Position numbers and translations under genes: made by a program. The notes beneath the pieces were generated by a model that was given only the letters and a program-made list of their open reading frames with translations, had not been told where the DNA came from and did not search any database. Below are positions 27,541-34,277 of a stretch of 34,277 nt of DNA, piece after piece (within the stretch, counting starts at the first letter, position 1; each line of letters opens with the position of its first letter). The stretch is from Fulvivirga sp. Lineage in GTDB: Bacteria; Bacteroidota; Bacteroidia; Cytophagales; Cyclobacteriaceae. The stretch spans positions 1 through 34,277 of the forward strand of contig JANQLQ010000201.1 in the NCBI GenBank assembly GCA_028280565.1, in the 5' to 3' direction.

Positions 27541-28173
27541 TTAAATTTCCTGCAAACCTGTTTTTCGTCCTACAAAGCGTATCACTGAGCCTTTCCCGAT
27601 ATGATATTTCCCTTCATTCAAAAGAATTTCTTCTTCTTCGAGCATGAGCGCTTCATAATTTTCAAAATCCGTTGTGATTTCTGTCTTGGAAAACAGCATA
27701 TCGATATCCATAGGCCCGCCAACTTTCGGATCCAGCTTTTTAAAGTGTATATGCCTTTTGCTGAACGCTTCGAAAATAATTATGCCTCCTGGCTTGAGAT
27801 AGTCATTTAGCTTTTTGTGAAACATGGACTTATTCTCACTTGGAAAATGTGCATACACAAGTCCAATGGCGTCAAATCCTTCTTGTTCAAACTGGAGTTG
27901 TTCAAAATCTCCGACGATGTACTCAAGCGAAACACCGTGTTCTTTCGCTAGTCGTAATGCTTTTGACTGCCCTGTTATGCTTAAATCAAATGAAGTCACT
28001 TTCCACCCGAGCTGGGCGGCAAATACCCCGTTACGTCCTTCACCATCTGCGGGCATGAGTATAGAACCGGCATCGAATTTTGGAAGCCATTCTTTAAAAA
28101 ACAGGTTGGGGTCTTTGCCGTAAGCAAATTCATCATCTTTATACCTTTCGTCCCAATTTGGCATATTCATCAT
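27541..28173 (-). CDS. Class I SAM-dependent methyltransferase (TehB-like)
   Basis: A 210-aa Rossmann-fold methyltransferase. The opening PNWDERYKDDEFAYGKDPN is typical of TehB/Tpm-like small-molecule methyltransferases. Motif I is degenerate, ILMPADGEGRNG (about 38-49); the acidic residue after beta-2 lies in SFDLS (about 64); motif IV/post-II is GFDAIGLVYAHFP (about 98-110); and LKPGGIIIFEAFS follows near 125. The substrate is not evident. Met residues at 1, 2 and 4 leave the exact start open, but the WDERY block fixes the domain start. No operon partner is visible; repeat B and repeat A copies lie close downstream and upstream. Confidence 0.88.
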   Translation of the reverse strand: MMNMPNWDERYKDDEFAYGKDPNLFFKEWLPKFDAGSILMPADGEGRNGVFAAQLGWKVTSFDLSITGQSKALRLAKEHGVSLEYIVGDFEQLQFEQEGFDAIGLVYAHFPSENKSMFHKKLNDYLKPGGIIIFEAFSKRHIHFKKLDPKVGGPMDIDMLFSKTEITTDFENYEALMLEEEEILLNEGKYHIGKGSVIRFVGRKTGLQEI

Positions 28174-28258
28174 TGTTTTTGTTTAAGTTGACTAACTTCT
28201 AACGATTCTTTAAAGTAGGTCGTCTTGATAATTAGCTTTGATAGTAAAACGTTTAATT

Positions 28259-28556
28259 TTGGCAAGCTAGGCTATATTTTTAAAGTGTTTTGGGTAATGC
28301 TAGCCTCGCAATGCGCAGTTTAAGCGGGATTTTGTGGTTCTAAGTCCAGTTTTCATTTTCTTTTGCGTGCCCATGCCATAGGCATCCCTCGGGGAAAGAA
28401 AACGAACCAAAAGAAAAAGGCGCCAGCAACCAAGCCCATTTTCCCCTCGAAACGCACTGTCCAGCCCCTACAGGCCGCTTACCCACAGGCCTCAAATGTG
28501 CTGCGCTGTTCCTGGATGTCCTCCCTCCATATGTCACTTTAATTTTCAACGATGCC
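28259..28556. repeat. Dispersed repeat A, copy 2
   Basis: It matches 33358-33634 along its whole length, including an upstream part (GCGGGATTT(T)GTGGTTCTAAGTCC) not visible at the window start. The hairpin insert ATGCCATAGGCATCCC is present, as in copy 1. It fills most of the gap between the methyltransferase and the AraC gene; short frames inside it are not conserved as protein. Confidence 0.85.
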
Positions 28557-28672
28557 TAAAGTAAAATCAAGGTGCCGTGGTTTTTATTTTTGGTATCCTA
28601 TCCATCTATTGATATCAAAGCTAACGCCAATAGCGACCTGCAGGATAGGATAAAAATGTAATTCAATAGGAC

Positions 28673-29530
28673 TTACCTGGAATTGTGCCTAAAGGCTTCC
28701 GGGGAATATCCCGTGTGCTTTTTAAAAAACCTTATAAAATAGGAAACGTCTTCATAGCCTAAGTGATATGCGATTTGGTTTACCTGGTTTGAGGAGGCCA
28801 GGAGGTACCTTTTGGCTTGCAAAAGAATATGTTCATTGATAAGTTCCGAACATGTTTTACCTAGTGTTCCTTTGGTGATCGCATTAAGCTGGTAGGGGGA
28901 CAGGTTCAGCATATCGGCATATTGAGATACTTGCTTAACACTAGCGGTATTCTCTTCCAAAAGCTCTAAAAATTCCTCTAGGCGTTCCTGCATGTAGAGA
29001 TTGGCATGATTCAAATGCCCTTTTCCTTGCCATCTCACAAGTTCGATAAAGAAAAGGGTGAGGTTCGCTTTGATGGCTTCTTGATACCCCTCGTGTTTGT
29101 TAGTATACTCATACAAAATATGAGTCAACAGGACCAGCAACCTGTTAAACCCATTGGAATCAAATTGGTAAAGGTTCAATTGACTGGCCTTACGAAATTG
29201 CTGTTTTAATACCTTATCGTGTTGATCATAAAAACCGGGTGTGAATTGTACCAGGTGCCCTGTACCTCCGGCCTTTAGCATGAGCTGATGTACTTGACCG
29301 GGACGGATAAAGAAAACAGAGCAATCACTGACTTCATAAGATACAAAATCTATCTCATGGTGCCCTTTTCCTTTTTCCAGCGCCAGGATAAAAAAGAAAT
29401 CATGCCTGTGAAGCTGATGTACCATGTCTTTTTCTGCTAACATCCCACGAATATCACGTATACAAAAGCTTCCAAGAAAACCGGGTTCTTTTTGAGCGGC
29501 GTTAATATTTCGTACTGGGATGTTTTGCAT
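28673..29530 (-). CDS. AraC family transcriptional regulator with cupin sensor domain
   Basis: A 285-aa soluble regulator. Residues about 20-110 form an AraC-type cupin: HQLHRHDFFFILALEKGKG holds a His-rich ligand pocket and PGQVHQL closes the barrel. The double HTH occupies about 185-283: VSQYADMLNLSPYQLNAITK for the first and VNQIAYHLGYEDVSYFIRFFKKHTGYSPEAFR for the second, which matches the family signature. It is cytoplasmic, probably sensing a small ligand. The nearest co-oriented gene is the ABM-fold protein 355 bp upstream; a joint function is only conceivable. Confidence 0.92.
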   Translation of the reverse strand: MQNIPVRNINAAQKEPGFLGSFCIRDIRGMLAEKDMVHQLHRHDFFFILALEKGKGHHEIDFVSYEVSDCSVFFIRPGQVHQLMLKAGGTGHLVQFTPGFYDQHDKVLKQQFRKASQLNLYQFDSNGFNRLLVLLTHILYEYTNKHEGYQEAIKANLTLFFIELVRWQGKGHLNHANLYMQERLEEFLELLEENTASVKQVSQYADMLNLSPYQLNAITKGTLGKTCSELINEHILLQAKRYLLASSNQVNQIAYHLGYEDVSYFIRFFKKHTGYSPEAFRHNSR

Positions 29531-29884
29531 GTTGCCTGGTCATAGTAATCTTAGGTAGCAACCCATACAATTCCAAATGAGTTCTGTGCTAGCTGGTCAC
29601 CCTGCGTTAAAGGGAGCGTTTTGGACAGTTTGGTCTACAGTAAGATTTAAAGCCAATAAAACTTTATTAACGTGAGTTATAAAAATAAGGCTAGATTAAA
29701 TCGTAAAGAAGATCCCTTAGTGATTCTTTGAGCCTTGGTGCCTTAGTGGCGAAGCTTACCCGGCCACTAAGACGCAAATACACCAAGGGTCACCAAGCTT
29801 ACGAGCTAAAACTGCCCTGGATAACATCAAATTGATAAACAATTATCGAGTCGAGATTTATTAGCACAATGGATTATGTTGTAG
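29531..29884. other. Gene-free region with bulged palindrome
   Basis: 354 bp. CCTTGGTGCCTTAGTGGC (29733-29750) pairs with the reverse complement spread over 29763-29788 (GCCACTAAG ... CACCAAGG), leaving an 8-nt bulge. This looks like the widespread 'CTTGGTGCCTTAGTGG' type of bacterial palindromic repeat. No gene seen. Confidence 0.55.
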
Positions 29885-30193
29885 TTAATATTCGTAGGTT
29901 TCATAGTGTACCACTTTCTCCTCAAACTCTAGGAGATATTTTTTGTCCTCTTGATAATACTTTGCTTTTTCGTAATCCTCACCGGCAAATTCTTTGATGC
30001 TCTCGTAAGAATCCCATTCGGTTACGGTTAGGAAATGACAAATATCACCTTCCACTCTTCTCAGGATCTTAGCAGATAAATTTCCACCTACATTCTTATA
30101 CTCGGAAATCCCTGTTTTTTCTACATATTCCAAATATTCATCGGCGTGTTCCGCTTTGGTCATCCCGTGCCAGGTTCTCGTGATCGTTTTCAT
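29885..30193 (-). CDS. ABM-fold (antibiotic biosynthesis monooxygenase-like) small protein
   Basis: A 102-aa protein with the layout of a dimeric alpha/beta-barrel ABM-fold protein: strand ITRTWHGMTKAEHADEYLEYVEKTGI (first strand and helix), then NLSAKILRRVEGDICHFLTVTEWDSYESIKEFAG (central strands and second helix), and a final strand VVHYETYEY. The 'TEWDSYESIKEFAG' segment is typical of the family. Catalytic assignment is not possible; members include haem-degrading enzymes and quinone monooxygenases, and many have no known activity. It appears monocistronic and intact. Confidence 0.8.
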   Translation of the reverse strand: MKTITRTWHGMTKAEHADEYLEYVEKTGISEYKNVGGNLSAKILRRVEGDICHFLTVTEWDSYESIKEFAGEDYEKAKYYQEDKKYLLEFEEKVVHYETYEY

Positions 30194-30538
30194 AGTGAAT
30201 AGGGTTTATTTCAATATACGGTTTTATTGCGTGGGGTAGTTCCCAAGGCCTGTAAGTACTTTCCAATCGACTAAACCTTCAACCTGGTTTCTACAAAACC
30301 TGGACCCGGGATAAGGACAAAGTAAGACGAAGTGGAGCTGCCTTACCGTTTTCACGCCAAGTGTGCAAAAATATGACCACAAAGCTCGCAATGCCGCTTT
30401 TGTGGGCCTTGCGCTTATTAGGTTGCTTTGTGTGAAAGGCCTGGTTTCGTCGCAGAGCATTAAACTATTTCTTATCCCAAACTGGAGTTGCAACTACGAA
30501 ATCCAAACCGGGTAGCCGGTGAATAGGCTCTTTTGTAC
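30194..30538. other. Gene-free region
   Basis: 345 bp. The only structure seen is an imperfect hairpin at 30377-30405 (CCACAAAGC ... GCTTTTGTGG). A reverse-strand frame at 30224-30493 has no recognisable domain and an unusual composition; it is not called. Confidence 0.5.
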
Positions 30539-31148
30539 TTATCCATTCCAACCCGGTGGACTAACTCCATTAGGTCCAATGGAAGCATCCCCTTTGGCCA
30601 TAAGCCGGAGGCGGTAGTCTGATGGGGTCATCCCTGTTACATTTTTAAAGACCCTGTTAAACGTGACCTTGGAATTGAAACCAGGCTCTAGGCTAATGGC
30701 TACCAAGGAGTAATTTTTAAAACTCGGATCTTTGATCATTCCTTTGGCTTTATTTACCCTAAACTGGTTTATGAAAGATAATAAAGTGCCCTGTTGAGTT
30801 ACTTTTAGAGCCTCGGAAACTTTCTTAGGGGGTTCGCCTACTAATACCGCGAGTTTAGCAATAGAAAATGCCGGGTCCAGGTAAGGCTTATCGTTTTTCA
30901 TAAGTTCCTTTATTTTTTGATTGAGGCCGATGACAGGTTTGCTAAAAGGCATCAACGGCTTGTTGGACTTGTAGATATCTTCTTGCCGGTTGCTGAAAAA
31001 ACCAAACAGCGAAATAATGAACAGGGCTATTGTACCTCCATACAAATTGATTGCTTCACGCTTTAAAGGTGAAGGGATGGAATACCATACAAGAACAACT
31101 AAGAAAATGGCAATGAAAGAGGCGATGAGATTTTTATAAGAAGGAAAG
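30539..31148 (-). pseudogene. 5'-truncated seven-TM AraC family regulator
   Basis: The open frame from TTG 31045 encodes 168 aa with an AraC HTH (SIAKLAVLVGEPPKKVSEAL; then SLVAISLEPGFNSKVTFNRVFKNVTGMTPSDY). Reading the same frame upstream continues sensible membrane-protein sequence (PFFPSYKNLIASFIAIFLVV, then VWYSIPSPLKREAINLYGG) back to about 31148, where a TGA interrupts it; no ATG or GTG occurs in between. The rest of the N-terminal membrane domain seen in intact relatives such as the 18883-20025 gene is missing. In the second HTH, Glu-Pro replaces the usual Glu-Ser-Gly start of the signature turn. Probably a gene remnant. Confidence 0.7.
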
Positions 31149-31277
31149 AAAGGGTGAAGTCACTGGTTAGGGGCGGGCTTTAGATTTTAGGTTAGAGGAT
31201 TACAGAAGCTAGAAAGTGCATTTGGCGTCCAAATGTATTAGAAAGAGGCTTTCTAACTATCTCGGATGCGATACCTC

Positions 31278-31982
31278 TTATATCCTCAATAAAACCATGA
31301 TACTTAAGGCTCTTTGCACTAATGATACAGAGCCATTAGGTGGGTTTTCAACGTGGTATAAGTTGTAAGAACCCTTAAGTGCAGGTTCAAAGCTATGCCT
31401 ATATCGTAACCCTAACAATAGCCAGTCACGCAGATGAGCCTGGGCAGAAGACTCTACAAATCCTTTGATTTGCGTGCTTGTTGTTTGCATATTGTATTCA
31501 AAAACCACTTCACATGGGTCCACTTCGCAACGTAATGATCTTCCAGACGTGAACGATTCATAGTAGTACGTAAAGCCACCTCCTAGGAATAAATACAGGT
31601 TAGGCAAGTACTTGTTCAAGACTATTTGTTTACCAAATGCAAGATTACCACCCGCATAAATTGTGTTATAGTTAGGATAAGAGGAATAAAAATTAGGATC
31701 GTTGCCCACAGATAGGGTATCAAATTCTGCCAGGATACCTATTTTGTAGCCCAAGGTGCCTATTGATCCTCCATACTGCAAATACCAATTTTCTTTAATG
31801 AGCTCTTGAATGATCACGGCTACACTGCCGGAAGGTGTGATTGAACGTTTTAACAATTCTTCGTCATGAGGAGAATATTTTACCGCGTTGCCAAAATCCG
31901 CTGTTATTCCTACAAATACTTGGGCAATGGAATTTAGAGAGCAAGAGATCAACAGCATAGGTACCAAAAGGCTGAGCTTCAT
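31278..31982 (-). CDS. Outer-membrane beta-barrel protein
   Basis: 234 aa with a signal peptide (MKLSLLVPMLLISCSLNSIAQ, cleavage after Ala20). The rest alternates polar and hydrophobic residues in strand-length segments, with aromatic girdles (YLQYGGSIGTLGYKIGIL; LYLFLGGGFTYYYESF; WLLLGLRYRHSF) and a short terminal strand ALSIMVLLRI. Length suits an 8-strand barrel. No specific family is recognised. It starts 5 bp after the stop of a second barrel gene, so the two are co-transcribed. Confidence 0.78.
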   Translation of the reverse strand: MKLSLLVPMLLISCSLNSIAQVFVGITADFGNAVKYSPHDEELLKRSITPSGSVAVIIQELIKENWYLQYGGSIGTLGYKIGILAEFDTLSVGNDPNFYSSYPNYNTIYAGGNLAFGKQIVLNKYLPNLYLFLGGGFTYYYESFTSGRSLRCEVDPCEVVFEYNMQTTSTQIKGFVESSAQAHLRDWLLLGLRYRHSFEPALKGSYNLYHVENPPNGSVSLVQRALSIMVLLRI

Positions 31983-31987
31983 TCCAT

Positions 31988-32677
31988 TTATAGTTTAAAG
32001 GCCATGGCCACTCTTAAAAAGTTTGGTCTTACCTTTACCTGTCCTGAGCCTTGAGCCCTGTTATGGAAACGGTAATCGCCGTTGGCCATATCGGTAAGAA
32101 AATGTTCTATGCCTAGTCGTATTTGGAGGCGTTTTGATGCGTCGTATCTTAACGCCGCCCGGACTAACAAACTGAATGGTACCTCTTCGTTGTCTAAATT
32201 CATTGTTAAATAAAGATTTTCAGGCTGCGGAGGCTGACGGTTGTTGACGTCGATTTGGTAATATTGAACGTCCCCTTCGATCGTGGGACTAAAGGCAAAG
32301 CCAGGGCCTATGGCCAAACTCCAACGTGGTAGGAAGGATTTACCGCCTAGCACAACATTAGATATTGAAGAGAAAGATAAGTAACCAAATTCGGTACTTG
32401 AAAGTACCGTCGGGGCGCCAAAACTGTTTTCATCTAAGTATTCATAAGCGTATCCAAAGATCATGAAGTCTACACCGACCTCTATCGAAACATCACATAC
32501 TTTCTTTGTAAAGGAATAGGAAGTCCCCAGGGAGAAACTCCTGGGGGACGTCATTACATCACCGACTTGCTGATCGAACTTCAGCCGATGACCATACCCG
32601 GTATGAAGCGTTATGGTGTGCTGACCGAATAATATTAACGGAAGCGTTATGAGCAGTGTAGTTATAAATATTTTCAT
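31988..32677 (-). CDS. Outer-membrane beta-barrel protein, first of pair
   Basis: 229 aa with a signal peptide (LLITLPLILFGQ, cleavage near residue 18). Strand-like segments include HTITLHTGYGHRLKF, SFSLGTSYSFTKKVCDVSIEVGVDFMIFGYAYEY, WSLAIGPGFAF and RLQIRLGIEHFL, and the protein ends FLRVAMAFKL, a typical terminal barrel strand. It is similar in size to the following protein but not an obvious close copy. Function unknown; predicted in the outer membrane. Confidence 0.78.
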   Translation of the reverse strand: MKIFITTLLITLPLILFGQHTITLHTGYGHRLKFDQQVGDVMTSPRSFSLGTSYSFTKKVCDVSIEVGVDFMIFGYAYEYLDENSFGAPTVLSSTEFGYLSFSSISNVVLGGKSFLPRWSLAIGPGFAFSPTIEGDVQYYQIDVNNRQPPQPENLYLTMNLDNEEVPFSLLVRAALRYDASKRLQIRLGIEHFLTDMANGDYRFHNRAQGSGQVKVRPNFLRVAMAFKL

Positions 32678-33219
32678 CTGTGAAATCTAAAAAGTCAAAG
32701 AGTGGTTGTATCCTCCTATCTTAGAACTGTAGCGATATGACCTGCCATCGCCTGGAAAGGCCTCGTTAAGTTTTCCTCATTCATGGAGTTATTTTAGTGA
32801 CTAACGTAAAAATAAAATTGGGTAATCCTACTTTATATTGTTTATCCCGCATAAATATACGATGTCAAAGTACCTTTGAATATTGATAAGACTTGCAATT
32901 CATTACTTTGAGAAATCATAAAGAAAATCCATTGATATTGTCAATCCTAGATGTCATTGTCAGGTTATGATCGATATTAGGTAATGGTCTGACCATAAGC
33001 CTAGTGGTCCTGGTTTGTCGTTTCGTTTTCCAGTAGTTAGGCTTTCAAAAAAGTAATGTTGTATTCATCCTGGTAATATCATATGCACCTTGGAGAAGCG
33101 CCTAGAAAGGAGATCATACTATGTAATGTTTAATTTATTTATATAAAAATAATGTATTAATTAAACAAATTTCAAAATTGGCTTACATCATAAATTTAAC
33201 CCGGAAAAGCCATTTAGTT
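32678..33219. other. AT-rich gene-free region upstream of the barrel pair
   Basis: 542 bp with no credible frame. The stretch 33120-33200 is very AT-rich (TTTAATTTATTTATATAAAAATAATG). It probably contains the promoter for the two barrel genes, but no exact TAnnTTTG with a proper -33 was identified. Confidence 0.45.
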
Positions 33220-33310
33220 AAACGTACCCATCGCACCTCTTACGTCTAAAGGCGCAATCCACCGTGCGGTTGGTTCCCCTTCAGGGGTTTAGGGGTGAGC
33301 GCTGGCCTTA
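33220..33310. repeat. Dispersed repeat C, copy 2
   Basis: Homologous to 15340-15440: it shares ACCCATCGCACC, a CCACCGTGCGG block, TTCCCCTTCAGGGG and AGGGGTGAGCGC in the same order and orientation. No DUF559 gene is next to this copy. Confidence 0.75.
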
Positions 33311-33357
33311 ATTAGGGCACCCTTTAAAATTAGATTTGCAAATAAACGTCTATTTTT

Positions 33358-33634
33358 TAGCAAATTAGGCGATATTTTTAAGATGTTCCGGGTAGTGCGA
33401 ACCTCGAAATGAGCAGTATACGCGGGATTTAGTGGTTCTAAGTCCGTGTTCATTTTCTTTTGCACGCCCAAAAGAAAACGAACCAAAAGAAAAGGGCGCC
33501 AGCAACAAAGCCCATTTTACGCGCAAAACGCGCTATCCAGCCCCTATAGGCCGCTTACCCACAAGCCTCAAATGTGCCGCGCTGTTCCTGGATGTCTCCC
33601 CTCCACACGCCACTTGAATTTTAATGATGCACTC
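33358..33634. repeat. Dispersed repeat A, copy 3
   Basis: Full-length relative of 28259-28556. It lacks the hairpin insert of about 24 bp after GCACGCCC, so CACGCCC runs straight into AAAAGAAAACG. Short frames on both strands follow the repeat and are not taken as genes. Confidence 0.85.
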
Positions 33635-33938
33635 ACTTAACGGCATTGGGTCGGGGTTTAAGCCTTGGGATTGGTGTTCGATCGTAGGGAAAAGCGTCGA
33701 GGGGGTCAGCCTTTGGAGTTATATGAAAATTTACAGGTTGTATCTTTGTATATTTCGACTTATCTCCCTTCATAGCTATGTTATTGTACCTCATTAATTC
33801 GTCTTGTAGTTCATGCTTTTCACTTTGTAAAGAGTGAATATTCTTTATGAGGACCCTCTTAAGCTCGTAAAGCTGTTTTTGATCATACTTCTTTAGCCTC
33901 TTTCTTAAACTGACCTGGTTCAAAACTGTTGCCTGCAT
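33633..33938 (-). CDS. Small hypothetical coiled-coil protein
   Basis: 101 aa from ATG 33938. The frame stays open to 34178, but its first 40 or so codons read through the hairpin of a repeat B-like element, so the later Met is preferred; an internal start between them cannot be excluded. Residues about 10-55 form a charged helix with heptad-like spacing (LRKRLKKYDQKQLYELKRVL, then LQSEKHELQDELM), followed by a Pro-rich basic tail (DAFPYDRTPIPRLKPRP). Its 3' end touches repeat A. No family is recognised. It may be a real small gene or a chance frame. Confidence 0.4.
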   Translation of the reverse strand: MQATVLNQVSLRKRLKKYDQKQLYELKRVLIKNIHSLQSEKHELQDELMRYNNIAMKGDKSKYTKIQPVNFHITPKADPLDAFPYDRTPIPRLKPRPNAVK

Positions 33939-34077
33939 GTAGCAGGGGTCTGAGGCTAACACGAAACTGGGTGACCATTTGCCTTGCTCAAACGAGAATT
34001 TCCGGTAGCCGCAAGTGCCTACGCCCCAGCCTTCAAACCTTTTGAAAAAGCTACATCGGTGATAACTACCGCCAGCG

Positions 34078-34140
34078 GTATGCAAAGGGCAATAGGCAAT
34101 TACGGTAACACTGGCCGACTGCCCTTTGCCGACCACCGAC
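34078..34140. repeat. Repeat B-like hairpin core
   Basis: GCAAAGGGCAATAGGC and GGCCGACTGCCCTTTGC form an imperfect stem of about 17 bp, as in the cores of the repeat B copies. The ends are not preserved well enough to define an element. The last bases of the window (TTAGCAATAGGCAAA) look like the start of another such core. Confidence 0.5.
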
Positions 34141-34277
34141 CAAAAGCGATGAACTTTGAAATTAACGTGTGAGCCCAAATCACTAGTGTCGTGTCAATCC
34201 CCAATTGACGTGTAGGATTAAACAATGAACTCTATTTGCCAAGTTGGGAAGTTTTCGACAAGTTAGCAATAGGCAAA

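Noticed and set aside
30224-30493. 89-aa reverse-strand frame
   Set aside because: Unusual composition, no domain, no neighbour relation; likely chance.
33939-34178. N-terminal extension of the coiled-coil protein to 181 aa
   Set aside because: The extension partly translates a repeat B-like hairpin; composition differs from the rest.

Overview
The window looks like chromosomal DNA of a Bacteroidota bacterium, most likely of the Cytophagales. The support is indirect: SusC-like plug signatures, DUF5686-like/CarboxypepD_reg modules, 'permease prefix domain' ABC permeases, seven-TM AraC regulators, lipoproteins with short signal peptides, few Shine-Dalgarno sites, and a TAnnTTTG-type -7 box. 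No rRNA, tRNA or CRISPR array was recognised.

Layout. 1-475: two dispersed non-coding repeats (family A, and a MITE-like family B). 480-1981 (+): an ECF sigma factor, a small single-pass membrane protein in anti-sigma position, and a secreted Spy/CnrX-like protein ending in a TonB-plug-like tail. A strong palindromic terminator (1997-2029) separates this operon from a convergent one. 2040-15188 (-): five tandem paralogous MacB/FtsX-type permeases of 867-890 aa with an N-terminal permease prefix domain. Each overlaps the next by the same 8 nt (ATGARTAA), and no ATPase gene is in the cluster. The last one is frameshifted near its 3' end. 16094-16423 (-): a PadR regulator with two pseudo-palindromic boxes upstream. 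Between padR and the permeases sits a DUF559 endonuclease gene inside a repeat-flanked unit that looks inserted.

16639-26753: a TIG/kelch lipoprotein, a seven-TM AraC regulator, a jacalin-like lectin lipoprotein, a large secreted M1 aminopeptidase with an N-terminal DUF5686-like module, an ABC-F ATPase with a structured leader able to hide its start codon, and an E. coli-like hemG.

26754-34277: gene-poor and repeat-rich. It holds a methyltransferase, an AraC regulator, an ABM-fold protein, a 5'-truncated AraC pseudogene, two adjacent outer-membrane barrel proteins, a small coiled-coil protein, and further copies of repeats A, B and C plus two unrelated inverted repeats.

The most notable system is the PadR-linked, translationally coupled array of five orphan permeases, which resembles the PadR-linked 'duplicated orphan permeases' known from Acidobacteria. 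Second are the ABC-F leader and the sigma/anti-sigma/plug-domain operon. All functions are inferred from reading sequence; no database search was run.
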